From a virus: DNA of 20,254 bases. Shown here piece after piece: positions 14,365 through 20,254 of this stretch (position 1 is the first letter of the stretch; each line of letters opens with the position of its first letter). Both the position numbers and the translations under genes were made by a program. The DNA lies in the IMG/VR virus record IMGVR_UViG_3300032046_000268, positions 1-20,254 of that record; one strand, written 5' to 3'. The notes beneath the pieces were generated by a model. It was not told the origin of the DNA. It searched no databases and was given only the letters and a program-made list of their open reading frames with translations.

Positions 14365-15114
14365 TTAGTGGTTCTCCCACCCGGAGGCACGAACCGAAGC
14401 GTTGTATGTTCCCTCTTCGGCGGACACCCTCACGTTCTTCCCCGTTACCTTAACCTCACCTGAGGCGTTGACAACCAACTTCGTCGCGGTGATCCTAATC
14501 TCACCCGTGAGCGGGTTGATGACGATCGACTGCTCGGGCATACCCGCAGAGAGGTTGACCTTCCCGGTCTCAGACCTAACGTTCACGTCCCAGTCGTCCG
14601 CACGGAGGGCGATCTGCTTGGTGGTTTCGTCAAAGGTCAGGTGTGTCTTCCCCTCCTCGAACACCACCTCGAGGACCTTCGAGGAGGAGAACCTGATCCA
14701 CATCCCCGACTTCCTGAAAGGTGGCCTAATGAGGAAGATCTCGGGATAGTCTACACCCACATGGGAATCGTGGACAGCCTCTTCAGGCATCTCGTGTGAG
14801 ACCTGTTTCCCGTACCACGTACCCAACCACACGGGTGCGGAAGGGTCGCCTTGCTCGAACGTCACCCACACGGAGGACCCTATAGGTGGTAACGCGACAA
14901 ACCCGCAGGAGACCTCGTCACCGTTGATCTTGGTCCTCCCCCCACCCATTGGAAGGCACGGTTCTGCCCAGGGGAGGTCCGCGTCTTTGATCCCCTCCCC
15001 ATAGACCTGAGGGACAAATATCTTGAGCCTCCCCGTGTACGGCCACGAGGTTGAGGAGTCGTCGTTGTCCTTGACAACCCCTCGGAAGAGGCCACAATAG
15101 CGGTGGTCACCCAT
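14365..15114 (-). CDS. gpV/gp5-like baseplate spike (OB-fold and beta-helix)
   Basis: A 249-residue protein. The N-terminal part resembles the OB-fold of Phage_base_V proteins (HRYCGLFRGVV, GRLKIFVPQV, PWAEPCLPMGG, FVALPPIGSSVWVTFEQGD, APVWLGTWYG). The C-terminal 90 or so residues have alternating short strands (IVINPLTGEIRITATKLVVN, EVKVTGKNVRVSAEEG) typical of a trimeric beta-helix needle. It would form the central membrane-piercing spike under the tube. The ATG has GGAGG eight bases upstream and overlaps the end of the hub gene by eight bases. No lysozyme domain is present. Confidence 0.85.
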   Translation of the reverse strand: MGDHRYCGLFRGVVKDNDDSSTSWPYTGRLKIFVPQVYGEGIKDADLPWAEPCLPMGGGRTKINGDEVSCGFVALPPIGSSVWVTFEQGDPSAPVWLGTWYGKQVSHEMPEEAVHDSHVGVDYPEIFLIRPPFRKSGMWIRFSSSKVLEVVFEEGKTHLTFDETTKQIALRADDWDVNVRSETGKVNLSAGMPEQSIVINPLTGEIRITATKLVVNASGEVKVTGKNVRVSAEEGTYNASVRASGWENH

Positions 15115-16198
15115 AGTAAGTCCTCCGCTCGAGCCTCAAGATCGTTCCCTCCAGAGCGGCCTTCCTGAAGTACTCAACTTCATAGACCAACCAGCGACCG
15201 GAGGAGAAATGGTAGTCCCCGGTGGATCCCCTAACGTCAAGGTTCACCAGTTTCCCGACCTTTGCATCCACCGTCGGAGGGAGAACGACCTGGGTCCTGA
15301 ACAGTGACTGACAGTGTTCCGACCAGAGTGCGACACCGATGTTTTTTGCCACTCCTGGAGGAGAGTCACCCACCTGGAACCTTGGTGTGGCCACAACACG
15401 TGCGGGTAGTTCCGCGGGGACGGGACCCTTCGTCGCCAACTTGATGAAGGGAACAGTGGTGTCGTTCGCAAGCCAGAACACGGGTTCCTTCTTCCCGGGG
15501 TCGAACCCCCTAACCTGGACAGACCTAGCGTTCTCTGGTGCGAGGAAGGCACCCCTACGTGTGACCTCCAATTTGCTAATGTCACCAAGAGTGAGAGTTC
15601 CCAAGTCACTCCCCTGTTCGAACCTCGGAGGGGTGAACACCAGAGTCTTCCCGTCCTCAACATAGAAGAGGAACCCACCCTGTCCGTTGGTGTCTACCGC
15701 GAGAGGCAACAAGGTTTCGCACACGAACACACCATCCGGGAGACCACACTGATAAACCGAAAACTTCCCGAGAGTGGGTGCCACCCTAGGGGTTAACTTG
15801 TTCTGCCTAGCGATGGTCTCGACCATCTCGGAGACCCTCTTCTGGACGAACGCGTTCTCGTGACAGGACTCGCTTAGGACAACACCCGCATCGGTCCCCT
15901 CAAGCGTCAACTCAGCACCATCCGAATAGTACCTCAGTTTCGCGAGATTCGCGCGAACCTTCTTCCAGGAACCTCGTTGAGGGACCTGATCAACAACAGC
16001 GGAGAACCGAAGGAGGATCTCCACTTGGTCTTCCAGCTTTACCAACTCGTCCCACTTCCCCCGATCCTTGCTGGACAGGTTCATGGAGTAGGTGGAGAGA
16101 CCAGTAAGCGACTCCCTGTAGACACACCCCAAAACCTCCTGGTTGATGGAGAGGTCGTTCCCGTTGACCAACATCTCGATCACAAGAGCTAGGGTCAC
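15107..16198 (-). CDS. gpD/gp27-like baseplate hub protein
   Basis: A 363-residue protein of late-control gene D type. The N-terminal domain (GCVYRESLTGLSTYSMNLSS, DELVKLEDQVEILL) is followed by a central ETIARQNKL segment and an HExSLFR-like region (ALWSEHCQSLFRTQVVLPPT). It ends in a strand region (GDYHFSSGRWLVYEVEYFRK) and LRLERRTYYG, features of the P2 gpD/XkdQ hub family. The hub forms the threefold adaptor between tube and spike. Its GTG start overlaps the TGA of the LysM-like gene (GTGA). It is followed by the spike gene, as expected. Assignment is from pattern and gene order. Confidence 0.75.
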   Translation of the reverse strand: MTLALVIEMLVNGNDLSINQEVLGCVYRESLTGLSTYSMNLSSKDRGKWDELVKLEDQVEILLRFSAVVDQVPQRGSWKKVRANLAKLRYYSDGAELTLEGTDAGVVLSESCHENAFVQKRVSEMVETIARQNKLTPRVAPTLGKFSVYQCGLPDGVFVCETLLPLAVDTNGQGGFLFYVEDGKTLVFTPPRFEQGSDLGTLTLGDISKLEVTRRGAFLAPENARSVQVRGFDPGKKEPVFWLANDTTVPFIKLATKGPVPAELPARVVATPRFQVGDSPPGVAKNIGVALWSEHCQSLFRTQVVLPPTVDAKVGKLVNLDVRGSTGDYHFSSGRWLVYEVEYFRKAALEGTILRLERRTYYG

Positions 16199-16524
16199 TC
16201 TTCCGTAACCCCCTGTGCGAGTGCCGCGGAGACTGAGCTAGCATGCGGGATAACCAGTGTCGTCCCAACGGTGAGGTCCTTCAACGGGTTCGCGATGTTG
16301 TTGACTATCGCGATCGCCCACCACAAGGCGGGGTCACCTAACATCTGGGACGCGATTCGGTCGATCCTCTGGAGGTCGCCTTGGGTAACGGTGTAGAGGT
16401 CGTACTCGGCGAGGTCAATCAGCGGGACTTTCCAGAGACCGAACCTGAGTCTCCCGGGGGAGACCAGGTCGTCGACATGTTGGTTCGTCAACCTTAACCT
16501 ACTAACCGCACCGAGTTCAGCCAC
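16195..16524 (-). CDS. gp53/LysM-like baseplate wedge protein
   Basis: A 109-residue protein with the recognisable pattern RIDRIASQMLGDPALWWAIA, then IVNNIANPLKDLTVGTTLVIP. This matches the D.IA...yGDP.lWW.Ia..NNI.nPl.dl..G..L.IP signature of T4 gp53-type proteins and LysM-like tail proteins (P2 gpX, XkdP end). It likely stabilises the wedges or the hub. The GTG start is placed seven bases after AAGGGG. It lies between the tube-like gene and the hub gene. Confidence 0.85.
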   Translation of the reverse strand: MAELGAVSRLRLTNQHVDDLVSPGRLRFGLWKVPLIDLAEYDLYTVTQGDLQRIDRIASQMLGDPALWWAIAIVNNIANPLKDLTVGTTLVIPHASSVSAALAQGVTEE

Positions 16525-16534
16525 GTCGCACCCC

Positions 16535-17068
16535 TTACTCCCTCACCACGTCGTCACACCTAAGAACGAGGGTGATAAGGTTCTGCTCGTCACGGTCCAT
16601 GTCACCCCCGCCCATGTCGATCGAGACGGGCCACAGGTTGACCAACTTCCACCCCCTCCTAGTTTGACCACTTGGTGCTAACCAGAAGAGTCTCCCCGTA
16701 CCGACCAGTTTCGGTTTGTCCACGAGGTTCCCACTCGGCATACCCCTAACTCGGCAACACCAGTCCCAGAGGTAGTATCTTACGGGGTTCTCGTAGACAT
16801 AGTCCACGAAGGTTGCAGTGAGTTCACTCACCCGTGAGGTTACGGGGACGTACACCACCAAGTTGTTTATTCGAGCCTCTCTCACCTCAGTGACAACCTT
16901 CGGGAAGGTGCACGAGTGGAGTGCGAGCTCGAGGATCTGAGAGGGCAACTCCTTATAAACCGAAGGCGGGGAGATCCTCAACAAGAAGTTGCACTTCCGC
17001 TGGGGTTCGTACTCACGCGACTCACCAGCAGCGATGTGGTTACCTGATAGTACCGCACTCTCAGGCAT
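16535..17068 (-). CDS. Tail-tube-like protein (T4 gp19 type), possibly a tube initiator
   Basis: A 177-residue protein. The ending GWKLVNLWPVSIDMGGGDMD, then LITLVLRCDDVV, is typical of T4 gp19-type tube proteins (W.l.naWP.k...gd.d......tl.l.yd). So are the middle strands (VYVPVTSRVSELTATFVDYV, ENPVRYYLWDWCCRV). The main tube gene is expected upstream of the chaperone, outside this window. A second tube-like gene after the tape measure fits a gp54/gp48-like initiator or cap. The ATG has GAGGG seven bases upstream. The family assignment is moderately sure, the exact role less so. Confidence 0.6.
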   Translation of the reverse strand: MPESAVLSGNHIAAGESREYEPQRKCNFLLRISPPSVYKELPSQILELALHSCTFPKVVTEVREARINNLVVYVPVTSRVSELTATFVDYVYENPVRYYLWDWCCRVRGMPSGNLVDKPKLVGTGRLFWLAPSGQTRRGWKLVNLWPVSIDMGGGDMDRDEQNLITLVLRCDDVVRE

Positions 17069-17070
17069 GC

Positions 17071-17646
17071 TTACGCCCTCGACTTACCCTGGAGGAACGA
17101 CCACTTATGCTTCGGTAGGTCCCTCGCCATCATGCCACGTTTGTGACCCGCCACCTGTGCGTAGGTCGGCACCAACTTCAGAGCAACTCTCGCTCTACGA
17201 TACATCCCTGTGGGAACGTCCACGGGGAGGGACCACGTCGCCGACACGTGTGCAACAAAGAAGGTTGCCTGGAACCAGGGCGTCCCATCTTTTCCAACCA
17301 CAGCAACGGTTGTGGCGTTGGAGTAGAGGTTGCCACCATTGTTGGGGTCGCCCATGGGGAGGACCATGTCGTACAACTCCTCGACCACGTTCACCAGGTC
17401 CTTCGCGGTGGCAATCCTGTAACTCACACCAGCTTCGAGGTCCAACCTAAGTTCCACATCGTCCACACTCCCACCACTGTAGAGGTGACTTGATGGGTGC
17501 GTTCGGTGCATCACCACAACCTCTTTCAACTTAGTCAGGTACCCTGTGGTGAGTTCCTCAGGGAGGTAAAACCCGAGCTTCACACCTGTTTGTGTGAGGA
17601 CCAACAAGGGTTGGTCCAACAGTGTATTAGCCTCGGGGATGGCCAC
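17071..17646 (-). CDS. Putative tube-initiator/CIS-tube-like tail protein
   Basis: A 191-residue protein in the position right after the tape measure. It has a pattern that resembles contractile-system tube-related proteins. An early FYLPEELT strand is followed by a small-residue stretch ending SHLYSGGSVDDVELRLDLEAG. A helix (AKDLVNVVEELYDMVLP) is then followed by strands ending MYRRARVALKLVP. The C-terminus is basic. I cannot name a family with certainty; a tube adaptor or tail completion protein is the best guess. The GTG overlaps the TAG of the tape measure gene by one base. Confidence 0.55.
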   Translation of the reverse strand: MAIPEANTLLDQPLLVLTQTGVKLGFYLPEELTTGYLTKLKEVVVMHRTHPSSHLYSGGSVDDVELRLDLEAGVSYRIATAKDLVNVVEELYDMVLPMGDPNNGGNLYSNATTVAVVGKDGTPWFQATFFVAHVSATWSLPVDVPTGMYRRARVALKLVPTYAQVAGHKRGMMARDLPKHKWSFLQGKSRA

Positions 17647-19229
17647 TAGGTACCCCTCAAGGACGCGACCTTAGAGAGCCACGTGTCAACCCCGACTATG
17701 TTGTTGGGGTTCAGGGTGGACTCGTCCCTGTGAAACTCGTACAACCTCCTCACCTCCACGGCGATCCTATCCAGTGCCTCAAGTTGTTGTGGCGACACAG
17801 AGGAGATCTGACTAACCCCCTCGACGTACTCCATCGGTGTGGGTTCACGTTGCCCCGCAACTCGCGCTGTGGCACGTGCCATCTCGTAGGGCGTCCCGAG
17901 GATCGCTTTCGCCTCCTCACTGAGAGTCGGAGGTGTGGGTCCACGTGTGGCAGGTGGGAGTGTGGGTGGAGGGATCGGAACAGGGTACGCGGCAGACCCG
18001 GGTACCAACTCAAGACCACGGGGACCCTGCATGTAAATCAACCCCTCCTTCCAGGGCAAACGCACACCGACACCTTCTTCCTCAAACTTCGGTGGTTTGA
18101 TCTTCTCCTCTATCCACTGGAAGACCTTGGCGAAGAGGGACTCCTCTCTAAGCCACGTGTAGAACTCACCCAACCTCTCCATCATCCAAACCAGTGACTC
18201 CGCGAGTCTAACCCCGAGGTTCGCCAACACGTTCGCCAGGATGTGGGAGAGCTTCACCAGAGGTGGGATTAGGGGTGTGAGCGCCTCGTAGATCTGCAAC
18301 AAGGCCTCCTGGAACGGTGCGGCGAGCATCTGGGTGAGATTCTCCAAGACGGTCACCACGGGTTCCATTGCCATCCGGATGAACTTCAGTGGGGAGAGGA
18401 CGTCACCCAGGATCCTAAACGGTTCGGTGATAACGGACAACAAGTGAGATCCCAAGTAGCTCAGCGCACCTGCAGCAGCACCCACGAGCATTCCATGAGG
18501 GCCAGCTGCTGCACCAACTTGTGCACCTTCCGCAACAGCGGATACGGGTCCAGGGAGAGGTGGGAGTGGAGCGACAACTTGTGCTACCGGGACCTCTAAC
18601 ATGTGCCTGACAAGGACCGCGCGAGCAGAGGGTGTTGCCAGCTCGAATTGCCTCAACACAGCAGCAGAAATGTCACCCCTTCCAAGTTCCTTCGCGAGCA
18701 TGGCCACCACAGAGGGTGTGGCGGACTCAACCGCACGAACAAAGGCGTCGGACATCTCCTTGGGCATCGCCTCGCCCAACATAGTCCTCATCACGCTCAC
18801 CGCCCGAGTGAACTGTTCGGGACTTCCCAGAGCGAGTTTCTCGAGTTGGTCACTGAAGGACTCCACACCTTTGGAGGTTTCCATAAAGGAGGTTGCAACC
18901 TTACGAACCTCTTCCGCAGACGCACCAAAGGTTTCGAGTGCCTTGACGCTCTGTAGGAGGGACCCCAGAGACCGCGTCACACCAAACTCGATCTCCGAAC
19001 CCGACGTTCTCGCCGCGAGAGCGAAGTCAACCACACCCTCCTCCGCGACCCTGAGCGCGTCGCTCGTCGACCTCTCCAGCAAAGCCATCCGCTGGGTAGT
19101 GCTGGTGAACGAGGCTGAGAGAGCCTCTGCAGCAGCCTCAACCTTCTGCTCCATTGAGGCCAGTTGGGGGGAGACCTCATCCTTGAACTGTGCGGTCCAC
19201 TGAAACCCCTGCTCGCTAGGACCCGCCAT
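17646..19229 (-). CDS. Tail tape measure protein
   Basis: A 527-residue protein. The N-terminus is strongly helical and Ala/Ser/Glu-rich (MEQKVEAAAEALSASFTSTT, RSTSDALRVAEEGVV) and contains long coiled-coil-like segments. A central hydrophobic Ala/Gly stretch (VGAAAGPHGMLVGAAAGALS) is followed by amphipathic helices (FQEALLQIYEALTPLIPPLV, SHILANVLANLGVRL). The tail is Pro-rich. This is the layout of tape measure proteins, which set tail length and occupy the tube. It is directly downstream of the tail assembly chaperone genes and upstream of baseplate genes. The length is short for the family, suggesting a short tail. The ATG is placed eight bases after AAGGA. Confidence 0.8.
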   Translation of the reverse strand: MAGPSEQGFQWTAQFKDEVSPQLASMEQKVEAAAEALSASFTSTTQRMALLERSTSDALRVAEEGVVDFALAARTSGSEIEFGVTRSLGSLLQSVKALETFGASAEEVRKVATSFMETSKGVESFSDQLEKLALGSPEQFTRAVSVMRTMLGEAMPKEMSDAFVRAVESATPSVVAMLAKELGRGDISAAVLRQFELATPSARAVLVRHMLEVPVAQVVAPLPPLPGPVSAVAEGAQVGAAAGPHGMLVGAAAGALSYLGSHLLSVITEPFRILGDVLSPLKFIRMAMEPVVTVLENLTQMLAAPFQEALLQIYEALTPLIPPLVKLSHILANVLANLGVRLAESLVWMMERLGEFYTWLREESLFAKVFQWIEEKIKPPKFEEEGVGVRLPWKEGLIYMQGPRGLELVPGSAAYPVPIPPPTLPPATRGPTPPTLSEEAKAILGTPYEMARATARVAGQREPTPMEYVEGVSQISSVSPQQLEALDRIAVEVRRLYEFHRDESTLNPNNIVGVDTWLSKVASLRGT

Positions 19230-19434
19230 CGGAGCGTTCCTTACGGGAGTCCTCTATGGATTGGTTAACCAACTCGAGGAGTTCACGTCGTTCGGGTGTC
19301 AACAACGTACCCGTATCCGTCCAACTCATCCCCACGTTAGCTACCAGCGCCAACCTTTCCTTCAGTAACTGCCTTCGCGCCACCTTCAGGTTCTTGTCGT
19401 CCACTCCTACTGATGGCGATAACTCTTGGACGAA
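19216..19434 (-). CDS. Frameshift extension of the tail assembly chaperone
   Basis: An open frame of 72 residues (FVQELSPSVGVDDKNLKVAR onward, ending SRKERSDGGS) in the +1 (or -2) frame relative to the chaperone gene at 19337 to 20143. It is reached by slipping at the six-T run at 19433 to 19438. It is highly charged and helical, unlike the low-complexity zero-frame end, and it ends 13 bases inside the tape measure gene. No good independent ribosome binding site and start were found, so translation through frameshifting is the favoured reading. The fused product would be 308 residues. Independent start at an internal GTG remains possible. Confidence 0.55.
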   Translation of the reverse strand, partial: FVQELSPSVGVDDKNLKVARRQLLKERLALVANVGMSWTDTGTLLTPERRELLELVNQSIEDSRKERSDGGS

Positions 19435-20143
19435 AAAAGTCGTCGGTGAGGGGCATGAGCCTTTCGAACTCCTCGCCACACTTGGGGCAAGCGTAGGAGG
19501 GGGTTAACACGAGACCACTGTCGTGTACCTCTACCGAACGTTCGATCGTAAGGGAGTCCGCACTTTCCATGTTCTCACACATCGTGAGTGCTGCCGAGGA
19601 GTCCACCTTCACACCGTCCACGTTGACAATGTGGCGGGAGAGGCGGTAGAAGTGGCCTGTATCACCCTCTCCCGCAATCGGTTTGCTCTCAACGTACCTG
19701 GCAACCTCCTCCTCGTCGCTGACACGGAGCAACCTAAGTTGGACCTTCTTCCCCAGCACAGGGAGGAGAACCTCGAAGGGTTCCTTGTCCTCAGAGGTTA
19801 GGACCTTCAGTTGCAGTCCACTCGGGATGTCCAGTTTCCAGTTGAACCTAGACTTGCACGAGGGGCACTTCACACGGTACTCGTAGTGGGGACCGAAGGT
19901 AATGTTCCTGATGACGAACAGGAGGAAGTACCTGTCGCTACTCAGGAGGTTCGTGACGGGGACCGCCCTGGTCACCAGGCACAGGTCCACCACCCGGTTC
20001 AGCAGTTTGACCCTCTCTGAGCGAGGACTCAGAAGGAGTGACTCCTCTTGGGTAGACATGGGTCTGACTTCAACCCACCCACCGGGGAGTACACCTCCGT
20101 AAAAGAAACCACGACTTGGTAGTTGAACTCTCTCCACGTACAT
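19337..20143 (-). CDS. Tail assembly chaperone/gp26-like baseplate protein with zinc-ribbon cysteines
   Basis: A 268-residue protein upstream of the tape measure gene, the usual place of tail assembly chaperones. The N-terminal half (VQLPSRGFFYGG, VEVRPMSTQEESLLLSPRS, RYFLLFVIRNITFGPHYEY) fits a T4 gp26/T4_baseplate type pattern. Two Cys pairs, C93-x2-C96 (KCPSCKSRF) and C219-x2-C222 (CPKCGEEF), could form one zinc ribbon. It ends RPRVIAISRSGRQEPEGGAK and a Gly-rich tail after a Phe-Phe pair at 236 to 237, where a frameshift is proposed. The ATG has AGGAGAG upstream. The chaperone role is inferred from position and the overlapping second frame. Confidence 0.7.
   Translation of the reverse strand: MYVERVQLPSRGFFYGGVLPGGWVEVRPMSTQEESLLLSPRSERVKLLNRVVDLCLVTRAVPVTNLLSSDRYFLLFVIRNITFGPHYEYRVKCPSCKSRFNWKLDIPSGLQLKVLTSEDKEPFEVLLPVLGKKVQLRLLRVSDEEEVARYVESKPIAGEGDTGHFYRLSRHIVNVDGVKVDSSAALTMCENMESADSLTIERSVEVHDSGLVLTPSYACPKCGEEFERLMPLTDDFFRPRVIAISRSGRQEPEGGAKAVTEGKVGAGS
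19433..19438 (-). promoter_or_regulatory. Candidate slippery site for programmed +1/-2 frameshift
   Basis: A run of six T bases (read as TTT TTT in frame, codons 236 and 237, followed by CGT) lets a Phe-tRNA re-pair one base forward and read TTC. This enters the helical open frame that ends at 19216. Length and position (late in the chaperone gene, just before the tape measure gene) fit the G/GT-type organisation. Mu-like phages use a -2 shift, which gives the same frame. No flanking RNA structure was checked. Confidence 0.5.
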
Positions 20144-20186
20144 GTCTCTCTCCTATCCAACACACAACTGAGACCAGTGGTCGTCC

Positions 20187-20222
20187 GTTCGGTCCTTCAG
20201 GTCTCTCCCGTGGGGACCGAAC
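20187..20222. repeat. 9-base perfect inverted repeat
   Basis: GTTCGGTCC at 20187 to 20195 pairs with GGACCGAAC at 20214 to 20222, with an 18-base loop. On the minus strand it overlaps the end of a possible upstream gene and lies 44 bases before the chaperone start. No T-run follows on the minus strand, so it is not a classical terminator; it may be an RNA processing or attenuation hairpin. Confidence 0.4.
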
Positions 20223-20254
20223 ATTCAACATGATTTTCATCATCGAAACCACAA
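20197..20254 (-). CDS. Possible end of an upstream gene (partial)
   Basis: In one frame, the right edge reads CGFDDENHVECSVPTGET and stops at a TGA at 20199 to 20197, 53 bases before the chaperone ATG. The spacing is consistent with a preceding gene ending here. Another frame is also open through this stretch, so the choice is uncertain. Nothing can be said about the product. Confidence 0.35.
   Translation of the reverse strand, partial: CGFDDENHVECSVPTGET

Overview
The window is a 20 kb stretch of a contractile-tailed (myovirus-type) phage or prophage genome. All recognisable genes lie on the minus strand, so they are read from the right end of the window to the left. They are tightly packed, with many ATGA/GTGA stop-start overlaps and strong AGGAGG-type ribosome binding sites, and look like one late transcription unit. 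No rRNA, tRNA or CRISPR array was seen. The host cannot be named. A TIGR04338-type metallohydrolase and a DUF4031 protein are families I associate mainly with actinobacteria and their phages, but this is weak evidence. An oxygen-sensitive radical SAM/SPASM enzyme hints at an anaerobic or low-oxygen host, which is also inference.

Region 1 (right end, about 20254 to 10910) is a tail and baseplate morphogenesis module. Its order resembles P2/PBSX-type and T4-type modules. It holds a gp26-like tail assembly chaperone with a probable +1/-2 frameshift extension, a tape measure protein, two tube-initiator-like proteins, a LysM/gp53-like wedge protein, a gpD-like hub, a gpV/gp5-like spike, a gp25/gpW-like wedge protein and a gpJ-like wedge protein. 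The gpJ gene is interrupted by a 345-residue intein carrying an HNH endonuclease and NUMOD3-type motifs. The intein sits exactly in the conserved junction where the two wedge halves rejoin.

Region 2 (10892 to 7030) has two tandem paralogous gpI-like tail proteins. Each carries a very unusual cysteine tetrapeptide domain, C-[E/Q]-x-x repeated: about 70 Cys in the first and 16 in the second. They are followed by a small protein with three DARGH/WYDL repeats.

Region 3 (6959 to 2847) is a membrane and modification cassette. It holds two small membrane proteins (one TM2-like), a 44-residue gene, a Cys-rich 66-residue protein translationally coupled to a complete radical SAM/SPASM peptide-maturase-like enzyme, a GT9 glycosyltransferase, and a PD-(D/E)XK/NUMOD3 nuclease. 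Region 4 (2820 to 1) holds small accessory genes, a zinc metallohydrolase, a GT2-type glycosyltransferase, DUF3820 and DUF4031 proteins, a tail-fibre-like structural protein, and the start of one more gene at the left edge.

The most interesting reading is that the SPASM enzyme installs thioether or related cross-links in the cysteine-repeat domains of the tail-tip proteins. That would be a RiPP-like maturation system acting on a virion part, perhaps together with glycosylation by the two glycosyltransferases. This is a hypothesis from gene content and sequence pattern, not a demonstrated function.
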